Part shown: positions 1-8,212 of the stretch, one piece after another | How positions within the stretch are numbered: position 1 is the stretch's first letter | How the letters are laid out: each line of letters begins with the position of its first letter | Source of the DNA: Bacteroidales bacterium | GTDB taxonomy: Bacteria > Bacteroidota > Bacteroidia > Bacteroidales > WCHB1-69 | DNA: 39,726 nt | NCBI GenBank assembly: GCA_017394765.1 | Contig: JAFPXF010000083.1 | Location: 1 to 39,726, forward strand | Reading direction: 5' to 3' | Position numbers and translations under genes: made by a program | Notes under the pieces: model-generated | The model's database searches: none | What the model was told of the DNA's origin: nothing | The model's input: only the letters and a program-made list of their open reading frames with translations

Positions 1-71
1 ATAAATGGGTACTGGGCATGTGCTCCCAATCCCAGAGACATTAAGGCAATTAAAACAACTATTTTTTTCAT
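1..71 (-). CDS. N-terminus of a secreted protein (partial, runs off left edge)
   Basis: Reading the minus strand from an ATG at 69-71 gives 23 codons that look like a Sec signal peptide: MKKI, then a hydrophobic stretch (VVLIALMSLGLG), then AHAQ, a plausible signal peptidase I site. The frame stays open to the window edge, so only the export signal is visible and the mature function is unknown. It lies 158 bp downstream of, and on the same strand as, the lipoprotein gene ending at 230. No TAnnTTTG box is evident just upstream, so it may be co-transcribed or use an unrecognised promoter. It is too short for an automatic ORF list, but the signal peptide makes it credible. Confidence 0.7.
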   Translation of the reverse strand, partial: MKKIVVLIALMSLGLGAHAQYPF

Positions 72-137
72 GATAAATCAAATATTAATTGAACAATATT
101 TTAAACAAGTTTCTGAAGAATTACCGTAAACATTTCC

Positions 138-166
138 CCCGCCCCGCCTGAAACCGGCGGGACGGG
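138..166 (-). terminator. GC-rich hairpin downstream of the lipoprotein gene
   Basis: An 11-bp inverted repeat (138-148 against 156-166, one G:U-type mismatch, 7-nt loop) lies about 65 bp after the lipoprotein stop codon and before the next minus-strand gene. There is no clear T-run after it, so it may be a weak or factor-assisted terminator, an RNA stability hairpin, or a REP-like palindrome. Confidence 0.4.
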
Positions 167-229
167 AGTGTAGAGGATGCGCTTTGTGGGGTGTTCTGCC
201 CCGAAGATGTTTAGTCATGTCAAAGTGTT

Positions 230-730
230 TTAATCGTTTTCGTACGCCGGCCCCTCGCTGAAGTAGAGTCCGGTGAAGGTGAACTGCAGGGTGGCGGTGT
301 CGCGATAGACCATCTGCCCGGGAATGTTCAGGTAATAGTGGTTGTTCTTTTCGTCCACATAGTCCAACGAACGGTTGGGCATAAGGAAGAAGTTCTCTGT
401 GGTTAAATCGAACGTGTCGGTCGTGGTGGCGTTGATGGTGGCACCTGCCTGCTGAAGCTGCACGGCAGCGGTTAAGGCACAATAGTTACCATTGCCCATA
501 CAGTCAATATGAACAAGTTGGTTGTTTACCATAGCACACCCTGGACAACCATTTTTGCTATGCCCAATTGCCAATGCAAACAGAAATGATGAATTTTTAG
601 TCTTTCCATCATTATAAAGTGTGACTACTCGGTTGCGTGATGGTTTGTGGAGGATCTTTGAAGCGTCCTCTTTCTCGCATGCACATAGAATCAGGACTGC
701 GAGCAGTGCCATTGTCAATACTTTTTTCAT
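230..730 (-). CDS. Small cysteine-rich lipoprotein, unknown function
   Basis: This 166-residue protein starts MKKVLTMALL with a hydrophobic core ending in L-C-A-C (residues 15-18), a signal peptidase II lipobox, so Cys18 is probably lipidated and the protein envelope-anchored. The mature part has a CPGC motif followed by two more cysteines in an IDCMGNGNYC context, which could bind metal or form disulfides. The longer in-frame ATG at 781 is rejected because it would lie upstream of, and overlap, the -7 box at 771-778. It is divergent from the LytTR-type regulator at 1029, which may control it. I do not recognise the family with certainty. Base composition is lower in GC than most of the window. 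Confidence 0.75.
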   Translation of the reverse strand: MKKVLTMALLAVLILCACEKEDASKILHKPSRNRVVTLYNDGKTKNSSFLFALAIGHSKNGCPGCAMVNNQLVHIDCMGNGNYCALTAAVQLQQAGATINATTTDTFDLTTENFFLMPNRSLDYVDEKNNHYYLNIPGQMVYRDTATLQFTFTGLYFSEGPAYEND

Positions 731-770
731 AGTGTTCTTTTTTTGATTGTTGATACCAGTTTTTCGGTGG

Positions 771-778
771 CAAAAATA
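771..778 (-). promoter_or_regulatory. Bacteroidetes -7 box for the lipoprotein gene
   Basis: TATTTTTG on the minus strand matches TAnnTTTG and sits about 40 bp before the lipoprotein ATG. No good -33 TTG is seen. Confidence 0.55.
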
Positions 779-800
779 CAATCTGTTTGAAATTATTTAA

Positions 801-960
801 AACCTCTCACCAGAAATGTGAACCCCCTGCTGCAAAAATATGAACCACCAATTAAAATAAACCTTCTCACAAGATGTTAGTTTGCTGATTATAAAATAGA
901 TTGAAAAAATCTCAATTTATAAATAAGAGAGATGATAAACGCTATTTTGTGAGAGACGTT
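801..960. promoter_or_regulatory. Repeated operator-like motifs between the lipoprotein and LytTR regulator genes
   Basis: Two repeat types lie here. ATGTGAACCCCC (816-827) and ATATGAACCACC (838-849) are near-identical direct repeats 22 bp start-to-start, close to two helical turns, as expected for LytTR-family half-sites. A second motif with core CTCAC occurs at 801-814 and 860-874 and, inverted, at 947-960. The first pair lies just upstream of the lipoprotein promoter, a suitable activator position. Function is inferred. Confidence 0.4.
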
Positions 961-995
961 ATAATTTTTTCAGGTCTGCATGTTGGAGAATCAAC

Positions 996-1003
996 TATCT
1001 TTG
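996..1003 (+). promoter_or_regulatory. -7 box for the LytTR regulator gene
   Basis: TATCTTTG fits TAnnTTTG, 25 bp before the ATG at 1029, giving a short leader. The expected -33 TTG is not clear. Confidence 0.5.
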
Positions 1004-1028
1004 CCACGATATTCAAAAATATGTTGTT

Positions 1029-2132
1029 ATGAAACCCCTGAACAAAATTGTCGTCATTTTGCTGAACATCCTGTTTTGCACCGTGTTTCTTTGGTTCTTT
1101 ACGCGCAATGCGTTCCTGCGCCCATTCTCCGGCAGTTTTCTCAAGGAAGCTATTTCCGGCCTTGTATTATTGGGGTCGTTGTATATTAATTACTTTCTGC
1201 TATATCCAAAGATTTATCAAAAGCATCCGTATGCTTATTGGATAGCATTGGTGCTCATAGCCATCACAACGGGTTTTGTGGATTTTGGCCTCGCAAAAAA
1301 GGGTATTTTGTTTTGTGCTGCCGGTGCTATACAAATTGTCGGTACCTTTAATTTCTTTTTGAAGATCTATTTTCTTATTATATTTCGCAATCTTGCTTTC
1401 AATTTTTTCCCTTTCCTTTTCAGGGAGCGGCAACACTTACAAAAGTCATTGGAAAAAGAGGTGAGGGTTGTTTACCAAACTGTTCGGATGCTGGATGTCA
1501 CAGACAAAGAAAGCAAGATTCTTCTGGTTAAAATTGAGGACATCCTCTATTGCCGTCAACAACGAAACTTTACAGAGGTTTTTGTGGTGCAGCATAAAAA
1601 ATACACACGGCTCGGTTCCATGAAGCATCTTGAACAGCTGCTTGGAGATGATTTCATCCGCATATCGGCTACAGAGCTGGTTTCATTCCGGCACATCGAA
1701 TCCTGCAACGAGGATACATTGATTATGAAAAAGATGCCGTGGGAAGAGGCCCCCACCACATTCAAGTTGGAGCCCAATAATTGGAAGGAAATTGCCGAAA
1801 GGGTTGAAGAGGGCATCATACGATACGTAACGTTACCGGGCGGCAAACAACCACACAAAAAAACAGCCCGTCCAAAAAACAGACGGAAACCCATAACACC
1901 TTCGGATGACAAGATCAAAGCGGTTCTTTCCTATATAGAAAAAAATCCCAACTGCAATTCGGTGGATATCATCGCCAAAACAGAGTTCTCGTTAAGCACC
2001 GTTGGGCGTTGCCTCTACCAACTCAAAAAGCAGGGCCTCATCGAGCATACCGGCAGCAAGAAGACCGGCGGCTACAAGGCCGTCAACAACCCGCCGGAAG
2101 AGAATGTGGAGGAAGCGGAGCGGAAAGAGTGA
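1029..2132 (+). CDS. Membrane-bound LytTR-family transcription regulator with C-terminal winged helix
   Basis: This 367-residue protein has three recognisable parts. Residues about 5-130 hold about four hydrophobic segments, so it should sit in the inner membrane. Residues about 160-262 look like a LytTR DNA-binding domain (ILLVKIEDILYCRQQRNFTEV, then YTRLGSMKHLEQLL and DDFIRISATELVSFRHI), lacking a response-regulator receiver domain. A basic linker (about 272-290, rich in K and R) leads to residues 293-352, which read like a small winged helix (IKAVLSYIEKNPNCNSVDI, then STVGRCLYQLKKQGLIEH). Membrane-LytTR proteins are common in Bacteroidota; a second DNA-binding-like domain at the C-terminus is unusual. 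It is divergent from the lipoprotein gene and convergent with rlmN (17-bp gap). The ligand or signal is unknown. Confidence 0.8.
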   Translation: MKPLNKIVVILLNILFCTVFLWFFTRNAFLRPFSGSFLKEAISGLVLLGSLYINYFLLYPKIYQKHPYAYWIALVLIAITTGFVDFGLAKKGILFCAAGAIQIVGTFNFFLKIYFLIIFRNLAFNFFPFLFRERQHLQKSLEKEVRVVYQTVRMLDVTDKESKILLVKIEDILYCRQQRNFTEVFVVQHKKYTRLGSMKHLEQLLGDDFIRISATELVSFRHIESCNEDTLIMKKMPWEEAPTTFKLEPNNWKEIAERVEEGIIRYVTLPGGKQPHKKTARPKNRRKPITPSDDKIKAVLSYIEKNPNCNSVDIIAKTEFSLSTVGRCLYQLKKQGLIEHTGSKKTGGYKAVNNPPEENVEEAERKE

Positions 2133-2149
2133 CCGGACAGGGCTGGAAC

Positions 2150-3199
2150 TTACCGTTGCCGGGAAATGTCACTCTGGCCCTTCACCAGCTGTCCGCAGGC
2201 GGCGGCGATGTCCTGCCCCTTGCTTTGGCGCACATTGACCACCATGTTGTGGTCCTTCAGGTATTGGATGAAATCCTCCCTCTGGTTGGGATAGGAGCGG
2301 TGATAGAGGCCACCCTCCGTTTCGTTGTATTCTATGATGTTGATTTTCACCGGAAACGGGCGGCAGTAGCGCGCTAACTTCTCGGCATCCTGCAACGAGT
2401 CGTTGACCTTGCTGAGCAAGAGGTACTCGAAGGTGACACGCTCCCCCGTCTTTTGGTGATAATAGAGCAATGCCGCCTGGAGGTCGTGGAGGCTGTTGTG
2501 TTCCGTGACAGGCATGAGGACCTCGCGCACAGCAGGGTCCGCACTGTGCAAGGAGACGGCCAAGCCACAGGCGAAATTCCTGTCGGCCAACGCCTTGATA
2601 CCCTTGATAACACCTGCCGTGGAAAGCGTAATGCGCGTGGAAGAGAGGCCAAAACCCTTGGGGTCGGTCAGCTTGTCGATGGCTGTCATCACATTGTCGA
2701 AGTTCAGCAGCGGCTCGCCCATGCCCATGAAGACGATGTTGGAGATGCTGTTCCCATACAGCCTCTTGGCGCGGGCGTTCATCAGCACATACTCGTCCAC
2801 AATCTCAGCATAGTGCAGATTTCGTTTGAAGCCCATCGTGCCGGTGGCGCAGAAGGAGCAGTGCAAGGGACAGCCCACCTGCGAGGAGACACATGCCGTG
2901 ACGCGGTCACCGGAGGGGATGAGCACACCCTCCACCAAAAGCCCGTCATGGAGCTTGAGGGCAAACTTGGCCGTCTTGTCGCGACTTTGCACCTCCTGGT
3001 CTATGACGGTGCGTGCGAAGGCGAACTGTTCCGCCAACTTCGAGCGCAACGCCAACGAAAGGTCGGTCATCTCGTCAAAGGATCCGACACCCCGCTGCCA
3101 CAGCCACGTCCAGATCTGCTTGGCCCGGAATTTCTTTTCTTGAATGGAGAAGAGGAATTGCTCCAACTCCTCGTATGTAAGGGTGCGAATATCGGTCAT
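2150..3199 (-). CDS. rlmN: Dual-specificity RNA methyltransferase RlmN (23S rRNA m2A2503)
   Basis: RlmN is a radical-SAM enzyme that methylates C2 of A2503 in 23S rRNA and of A37 in some tRNAs. The 349-residue product is full length for the family. It carries the radical-SAM cluster motif C-x3-C-x2-C in GCPLHCSFCATGTMG, followed by the GMGEPLLNFDNV glycine-rich SAM-binding segment. The C-terminal part has NVRQSKGQDIAAACGQL, which includes the conserved cysteine used in catalysis. The ATG at 3199 is six bases after the stop region of the upstream kinase/RapZ gene, so the two are probably co-transcribed. It is convergent with the LytTR gene. Confidence 0.95.
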   Translation of the reverse strand: MTDIRTLTYEELEQFLFSIQEKKFRAKQIWTWLWQRGVGSFDEMTDLSLALRSKLAEQFAFARTVIDQEVQSRDKTAKFALKLHDGLLVEGVLIPSGDRVTACVSSQVGCPLHCSFCATGTMGFKRNLHYAEIVDEYVLMNARAKRLYGNSISNIVFMGMGEPLLNFDNVMTAIDKLTDPKGFGLSSTRITLSTAGVIKGIKALADRNFACGLAVSLHSADPAVREVLMPVTEHNSLHDLQAALLYYHQKTGERVTFEYLLLSKVNDSLQDAEKLARYCRPFPVKINIIEYNETEGGLYHRSYPNQREDFIQYLKDHNMVVNVRQSKGQDIAAACGQLVKGQSDISRQR

Positions 3200-3204
3200 G
3201 GTCG

Positions 3205-4638
3205 TTATTTTTCTTGAGCGGTATGTTTTAGTATGATGTTGATTTCAGGATATTTGCGGGCAAGATGCTGTGCCGTGCGCTCGGCAAAGAAGACGGAGCG
3301 GTGCTGGCCGCCCGTACAGCCAAAGCTGACCATCAGGTGGTCGAAACGGCGTGTCAGGTAGTTGTCCACCGCCGCATCGACAAGGGCGAACACATGCTGC
3401 TCAAAGTCGTGAACCTCGGGACAGGCGAGCAGATACTCCTGCACACAGGCATCGCGACCTGTGAAGGTGCGGAAACGGGGTTCGCGGCCCGGGTTGGGCA
3501 GCGCGCGACAGTCGAAGACGAAGCCGCCGCCATTGGGTGAAGGGTCCTGCGGGATGGCAGCCTTGAAGGAGAAACTCTGCACCCGCACGGTCAACGTGGT
3601 TCCCGGCTGGTAAGGTTTCCCGAAATCGGAGGCTATGATCGCCCGCATGGCGGAGGTGAGCTCCGGCAACTCCATGGGCAACTCATAGTGGTCCAGGATG
3701 CCCTGCAAGTTGCGGACAGCAAACGGAATACTCTGCAGGAAATGCGATTTCCGCTCGAAGTAGCCCCGATAGCCGTATGCGCCCATTGCCTGGAGGATGC
3801 GGATGAGCACAAAGCCCTGAAAATAGGAGACAAAAGCTTTGCGATCAACGGGCATCCGCTCCGAAAGGGCATCGAGATAGACGTTGAGCAGGTGTTCCCG
3901 CAAGGCGGGCGACAGGTCGGCCCGGACCTGATAGAGCAACGAAGCGAGGTCGTATTGCAACGCCCCCTTGCGCCCTCCCTGATAGTCGATGAAATAGACC
4001 TCCCCGTCCTTCAGCATGATGTTGCGCGACTGGAAATCGCGATAGAGGAAATAGTCGCTCTCAGCGGTCAACAGATAGTCCATCAAGGTGTTGAAGTCGT
4101 CTTCCAAGCGCTGTTCGTTGAAGGGGACGTTGGCGAGCTTCAGAAAGAAGTATTTGAAGTAGTTGAGGTCCCACTGCATCGACTGCCGGTCGAAGGCGGC
4201 GCGGGGGTAAGCCACAGAGAAGTCGAGGCCCTCCTTGCCGGAGAGCTGCAGGGCGGGCAGGGCGCGCACAGCCTTCTCGTAGTAGGCTATCGTTTCCTGC
4301 GACGGGCCACTCTCGGTCCGGTTGGCAAAGAGATGGTCGTAGAGGGTGACATTGCCGAGGTCGCTTTGCAGGTAGTGCATGTTGTCGGGCGCGACGGCGA
4401 GAAGCGTGGGCACAGGAAACCCCTTTTCTGAGAAAAAGCGGGTGTAGGTGAAGAAGGCGCGGTTCTCCTCTATGTCGTCGTTGAAGGCCCCGATGAGGGT
4501 GCTGCCGTCCTGGAACACGATACGATAGTAGGCACGATGCGAGCCAGACTTGGGCAGGGCCGTGATGTCTGTTACGGTCTGGTTCTTTAGTGATTGCGCC
4601 ATGGAGCGCAGAAGTTCGGTGTTGGGGGTGTTTTCCAT
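3205..4638 (-). CDS. Fusion protein: APH-like sugar kinase domain plus RapZ C-terminal domain
   Basis: Residues 1 to about 330 read as an aminoglycoside-phosphotransferase-fold kinase. An N-lobe segment (GSHRAYYRIVFQDGS) is followed by the catalytic loop YRDFQSRN (Asp201, Asn206) and the metal-binding FIDYQ (Asp218). Such kinases include the anomeric MurNAc/GlcNAc kinase AmgK. Residues about 349-474 match the RapZ C-terminal domain, with FDCRALPNPGR and the hallmark SFGCTGGQHRS (438-448). In E. coli RapZ this domain senses glucosamine-6-phosphate and binds the GlmY/GlmZ RNAs; its own N-terminal domain is a different P-loop type. Here an APH-fold kinase takes that place, which suggests (inference) a link to amino-sugar metabolism. 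It heads the unit with rlmN. The substrate is not known from sequence. Confidence 0.85.
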   Translation of the reverse strand: MENTPNTELLRSMAQSLKNQTVTDITALPKSGSHRAYYRIVFQDGSTLIGAFNDDIEENRAFFTYTRFFSEKGFPVPTLLAVAPDNMHYLQSDLGNVTLYDHLFANRTESGPSQETIAYYEKAVRALPALQLSGKEGLDFSVAYPRAAFDRQSMQWDLNYFKYFFLKLANVPFNEQRLEDDFNTLMDYLLTAESDYFLYRDFQSRNIMLKDGEVYFIDYQGGRKGALQYDLASLLYQVRADLSPALREHLLNVYLDALSERMPVDRKAFVSYFQGFVLIRILQAMGAYGYRGYFERKSHFLQSIPFAVRNLQGILDHYELPMELPELTSAMRAIIASDFGKPYQPGTTLTVRVQSFSFKAAIPQDPSPNGGGFVFDCRALPNPGREPRFRTFTGRDACVQEYLLACPEVHDFEQHVFALVDAAVDNYLTRRFDHLMVSFGCTGGQHRSVFFAERTAQHLARKYPEINIILKHTAQEK

Positions 4639-4657
4639 GAAGGGTTAAAAGAAAGTG

Positions 4658-4665
4658 CAAAGATA
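4658..4665 (-). promoter_or_regulatory. -7 box for the kinase-RapZ/rlmN unit
   Basis: TATCTTTG on the minus strand, about 20 bp before the ATG at 4638, matches TAnnTTTG. It directly follows the terminator of the C10 protease gene. Confidence 0.6.
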
Positions 4666-4695
4666 CAAAAAAGGAGAGCGTGAAGCTCTCCTTTT
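4665..4695 (-). terminator. Rho-independent terminator of the C10 protease gene
   Basis: A perfect 11-bp inverted repeat (AAAAGGAGAGC at 4669-4679 against 4685-4695, loop 5 nt) is followed on the minus strand by a T-run. It lies 24 bp after the protease stop and just before the next gene's promoter. Confidence 0.8.
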
Positions 4696-4718
4696 CCATA
4701 TATAATATATTGTATCGC

Positions 4719-7004
4719 TTATTCAACGATGAATTTGCGGATCACCTTGCCGTTCTCGTTTTGGAGGTTGAGGAAGTAGAATCCGCTGGCGAGGCCGCTG
4801 ACAGAGATGTCGTGGGTCTCGGTGCCGCCGCCGAAGGAGATCTGCTCGGTGCGCACAATCTTGCCCGTCATGTCCACCACGGTGGCTTTGAAGTTCTGGG
4901 CTTGTTCGCCCTCTATGGCCACGTGAAGCACGCTGGAAACGGGATTCGGGTAGGTGGTCACATTGGCGATGTCGTTGTGCTCGTCAATACCGGCGATTTT
5001 CCAGAATTCCATTTCGAAGCCGGCGCCTTCAAGCCAGTTGTCGGTGAAGAACTTGACTTGGATTCGGGAAGCGTCTGCATTGATGACACCCATAGGAGGA
5101 TTCTCGGCATCGAAGTGAGCCACAATAGGATTTTCGTTGCTGGAGGTGTTATAGATATCGATGAAATCACCAGCCTTGAGGTCGAATTTTCTGAAATAGA
5201 GTGCATAACCGGCAGCCTGAGGCACACGAAGTTGCCAAGAGCAGGTGTGGAGAGCCTTGTAAGGATTGTCATTGCCTTGCTCGTTGTTGGGCTTGTCCGT
5301 GAACACACCGAACCATTGGTCGGTATTGATGGGAGCCGTCACACCGGCACAACCGGAAGTGGTGATGTTGGTGGCCTCAAATCTGAGCACGAAACCATAG
5401 TCGGTCAGGCTGTCGCCATTGGTGGTGAAGACCACGAGGACACTGTCTGCATTGACCGTCACGGCAGAAGGAAGAGCCTGGCCTTGGTAGTCGCCATGGA
5501 CACATCCCGGGATGCTGGTATAATCGTTGCATGCAGCCATCAGATAGTTGCCGGAGTACTCAGCGAGAACAGGGCTGTTGGGGGTGCCGCCGTTGTAGAT
5601 GATCACCTTGTCGCCCGGTTGGGTTTTGAGTTTGGAGAATTGCAAAGAGTAGCGGGTTGCATCCGGAGTTGCAATGGTCCAGCTGCGGGAAGTGTTGGGT
5701 TGATATTTCATGTTGCCGGCACCGTCGCTGATGGTTCCGATGGCGGCGGTGATGCGCATATCGCCCGTGGTCGGCTTAATGATATCTTCGCTTTCGGGAG
5801 CCAGGAGGGTCATCATGGATTCCGATTCCCTACCATTCGCATCCGGAGCGTTGAAATTGCCGTATGAAGAGGTACACTGGTTGTTGATCAGATAGAAGCC
5901 GTTGCTGCTGCCAGCCCATCCCCAGTTCACATGGAAATAGGTCAGGGTATCGTCAATGGTTGTATAGCCGTCCACAATCCAGGCATGGCCGCCTTCAGTT
6001 TCGTTTTGTCCAGAGAAGAACAAAGGACGACGGGCATCCAATTCTGTTTTGGCCATGTTTTCCCAATCGACCAAAGTGGCGCCGCTCTCCAAGAGATCCG
6101 CATAATCTTTGAATTGGGCATCCTGGGAGAATCTGAAATTTTCCTGCAAAGCCGTAATGGCATATTCGGACTGGGAACCGGAACCGTCATGGCCATAACT
6201 CATACGGACGGAGACACCGGCATTGTAGATCAACTTGGCCAGTTCGCCATTGTATTTGTCCAATTGATCGGTCATAGCTTCGTATGTATAGGTCTGCTGG
6301 CTGAAGTTGACCATCTGGGAGGGATAGGTGTGGAACAGTTCGCCGTTTTCATATTCGCGGGGAATGTAGCTGATGGCGCCCATGCCGCTGTGGGGGAAGC
6401 GGTAGTAGTACATGATGTTCGCCATGGTCAGGGCAACGCATCCCACAGGAGTACGATAGTCCCAGTTTTCTTGCGGCACAGAGCTGAACGGACAACGGGA
6501 GTTGTAGTACGTCTCCTGAGTCCAGCGGGTGGTCACGAGAGGTTCCACGCAAGGATTGCCTTTGCCATCTTTGACAGCCGGCAGGCGGAAAGAGCTGCTG
6601 GCATACTTGTCCCACATTCTGGCGGCTTCCGGACGGGCCGCGGAAGGGTTCTCGTTCAGATAGGCGAGTTGTTTTTTGTATTTGTTGCAATAAAAATCAG
6701 CCGTTGTGCCGGGTTTGAAGTTGGACTCCAAAGAGTAGGCCAGCACGGGAGTGGCGAGATCCGTTGCGGAAACAATCATAAATCCTTTTTCTCCCACCTG
6801 GAAACGGTAGAAAAGAGGCGTGCCGTCTTCGGCAAACTCGGTGTAAACGTGGGTCATGGAAATTCCCTTGCTGTCTTGCATGCCGATACGCTCGGACAGG
6901 AAATTCCGTGATGCATTCATGGCGGTCTCCACGGACACCATGTTCTGGGAATATCCGAGCAAGACCAACATAATCATTGCAAAAGAGATAATTAGTTTTT
7001 TCAT
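4719..7004 (-). CDS. Secreted C10-family cysteine protease (streptopain-like) with CUB-like domains and T9SS sorting domain
   Basis: This 761-residue protein has a signal peptide (MKKLIISFAMIMLVLLGYSQ). An inhibitory propeptide-like region covers about 25-130. The C10 (SpeB-like) catalytic domain follows at about 150-400: nucleophile Cys189 in TPVGCVALTMANIMYYY, His340 in EGGHAWIVDGY, and the conserved HVNWGWAGSSNGFY. Two CUB-like beta-sandwich segments lie at about 416-546 and 551-669, each with an aromatic/GDxxxIYN pattern. Residues 683-761 form a T9SS type A C-terminal domain (YPNPVSSVLHV, GKIVR, LASGFYFLNL, KFIVE), which directs export across the outer membrane and probable surface anchoring. 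Gingipain-bearing and prevotellal bacteria use related proteases to digest host or dietary protein. It is monocistronic, with its own -7 box and terminator. Confidence 0.93.
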   Translation of the reverse strand: MKKLIISFAMIMLVLLGYSQNMVSVETAMNASRNFLSERIGMQDSKGISMTHVYTEFAEDGTPLFYRFQVGEKGFMIVSATDLATPVLAYSLESNFKPGTTADFYCNKYKKQLAYLNENPSAARPEAARMWDKYASSSFRLPAVKDGKGNPCVEPLVTTRWTQETYYNSRCPFSSVPQENWDYRTPVGCVALTMANIMYYYRFPHSGMGAISYIPREYENGELFHTYPSQMVNFSQQTYTYEAMTDQLDKYNGELAKLIYNAGVSVRMSYGHDGSGSQSEYAITALQENFRFSQDAQFKDYADLLESGATLVDWENMAKTELDARRPLFFSGQNETEGGHAWIVDGYTTIDDTLTYFHVNWGWAGSSNGFYLINNQCTSSYGNFNAPDANGRESESMMTLLAPESEDIIKPTTGDMRITAAIGTISDGAGNMKYQPNTSRSWTIATPDATRYSLQFSKLKTQPGDKVIIYNGGTPNSPVLAEYSGNYLMAACNDYTSIPGCVHGDYQGQALPSAVTVNADSVLVVFTTNGDSLTDYGFVLRFEATNITTSGCAGVTAPINTDQWFGVFTDKPNNEQGNDNPYKALHTCSWQLRVPQAAGYALYFRKFDLKAGDFIDIYNTSSNENPIVAHFDAENPPMGVINADASRIQVKFFTDNWLEGAGFEMEFWKIAGIDEHNDIANVTTYPNPVSSVLHVAIEGEQAQNFKATVVDMTGKIVRTEQISFGGGTETHDISVSGLASGFYFLNLQNENGKVIRKFIVE

Positions 7005-7051
7005 ATACTTCGGTTTTTAATAAATAATATCCTACAATTTCAAAAAGTTGC

Positions 7052-7059
7052 CAAAAGTA
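7052..7059 (-). promoter_or_regulatory. -7 box for the C10 protease gene
   Basis: TACTTTTG on the minus strand fits TAnnTTTG, 48 bp before the ATG at 7004. The spacer after purM is AT-rich. Confidence 0.5.
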
Positions 7060-7138
7060 CAAAAAATATCAAAATGACACCTTGCCGTTCGATTTTTTTG
7101 TAGTGTATTGATTTTCTGTTTTTTATAATTATTCCAAA

Positions 7139-8170
7139 CTATTTTGTCAAGATATCCACACCCTCTTTGTCTGTCACGCGGCCGATGACACTTGCCTTTT
7201 CGCCCAGTTCTTGGAACAGGGAAAGCGTCTGTTCCGCATCTTCGGGACGGACGACAAGCACCATGCCAATGCCCATGTTGAAAATATTGAACATTTCGCG
7301 GTGGTCAACCTTGCCATATTTTTCAAGGAAGGGGAAGATCGGGGGCATTTCCCAAGTGCCCTCTTCCACATGGATGCCCTGGCCTGGCTGCAGCACGCGG
7401 GGAATGTTCTCGTCGAAGCCGCCGCCCGTGATGTGGCAGATGGCATGGATGTCGATTTTCTCCAACACTTGCAAAACAGGTTTCACATAAATGCGGGTGG
7501 GGGTGAGCAGGACGTTGCCCAGCGTGTCGGGCAGCCCTTCGTATTGGGTGTTGAGGTCCAAGTGATTGTCTTTGAAGACGATTTTGCGGACGAGGGAGAA
7601 TCCGTTGGAGTGGACGCCCGTGGAAGCAAGCCCCACCAGCAGGTCGCCCACCTGCACTTTGCTGCCATCGATGAGCTTGGATTTCTCCACCGCACCGACG
7701 GTGAAGCCGGCGATGTCATATTCGTCCTCGTCGTACATGTCCGGCATCTCGGCAGTCTCGCCGCCGATGAGGGCGCAGTTGGACATGACGCAACCATCGG
7801 CCACGCCTTTGACGATGGCCTCGATCTTGGCGGGGTCGTTTTTACCCACCGCGATATAGTCGAGGAAAAACAGCGGTGCGGCACCCTGGGCGAGCACGTC
7901 GTTGACGCACATGGCCACGGCATCCTGCCCGATAGTGTCGTGCTTGTCCATCATGAAGGCGATTTTGAGCTTGGTGCCCACGCCGTCGGTGCCACTGACA
8001 AGGATCGGTTCCTTATAGTTGAGCGAAGCAAGGTCGAACATGCCGCCAAAGCTGCCGATATTGCCCATCATGCCGGGGCGTTGCGTGGCCGCAATATGTT
8101 TCTTGATACGTCTCACCGACTCGTAGCCGGCCTCCAATGTCACACCCGCCTCTTCGTAAGATTTTGCCAT
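7139..8170 (-). CDS. purM: Phosphoribosylformylglycinamidine cyclo-ligase (AIR synthetase)
   Basis: PurM closes the imidazole ring to make aminoimidazole ribotide, step 5 of purine synthesis, using ATP in the cytosol. The 343-residue protein is full length for the family. It begins [11 protein letters not shown] and has the conserved [62 protein letters not shown] and [13 protein letters not shown] segments. The C-terminus ([10 protein letters not shown], then EKASVIGRV) is intact. It lies 42 bp downstream of queA on the same strand with no recognisable promoter between, so the two may share a transcript. Confidence 0.95.
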   Translation of the reverse strand: MAKSYEEAGVTLEAGYESVRRIKKHIAATQRPGMMGNIGSFGGMFDLASLNYKEPILVSGTDGVGTKLKIAFMMDKHDTIGQDAVAMCVNDVLAQGAAPLFFLDYIAVGKNDPAKIEAIVKGVADGCVMSNCALIGGETAEMPDMYDEDEYDIAGFTVGAVEKSKLIDGSKVQVGDLLVGLASTGVHSNGFSLVRKIVFKDNHLDLNTQYEGLPDTLGNVLLTPTRIYVKPVLQVLEKIDIHAICHITGGGFDENIPRVLQPGQGIHVEEGTWEMPPIFPFLEKYGKVDHREMFNIFNMGIGMVLVVRPEDAEQTLSLFQELGEKASVIGRVTDKEGVDILTK

Positions 8171-8212
8171 ATTTTGTTTTATTTTGAGTTATGAACTTTG
8201 AAAAAAATGCGA

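Noticed and set aside
4680..5867. A 395-codon plus-strand frame across the C10 protease gene
   Set aside because: Composition is that of an antisense shadow; the sense strand holds intact catalytic and sorting domains.
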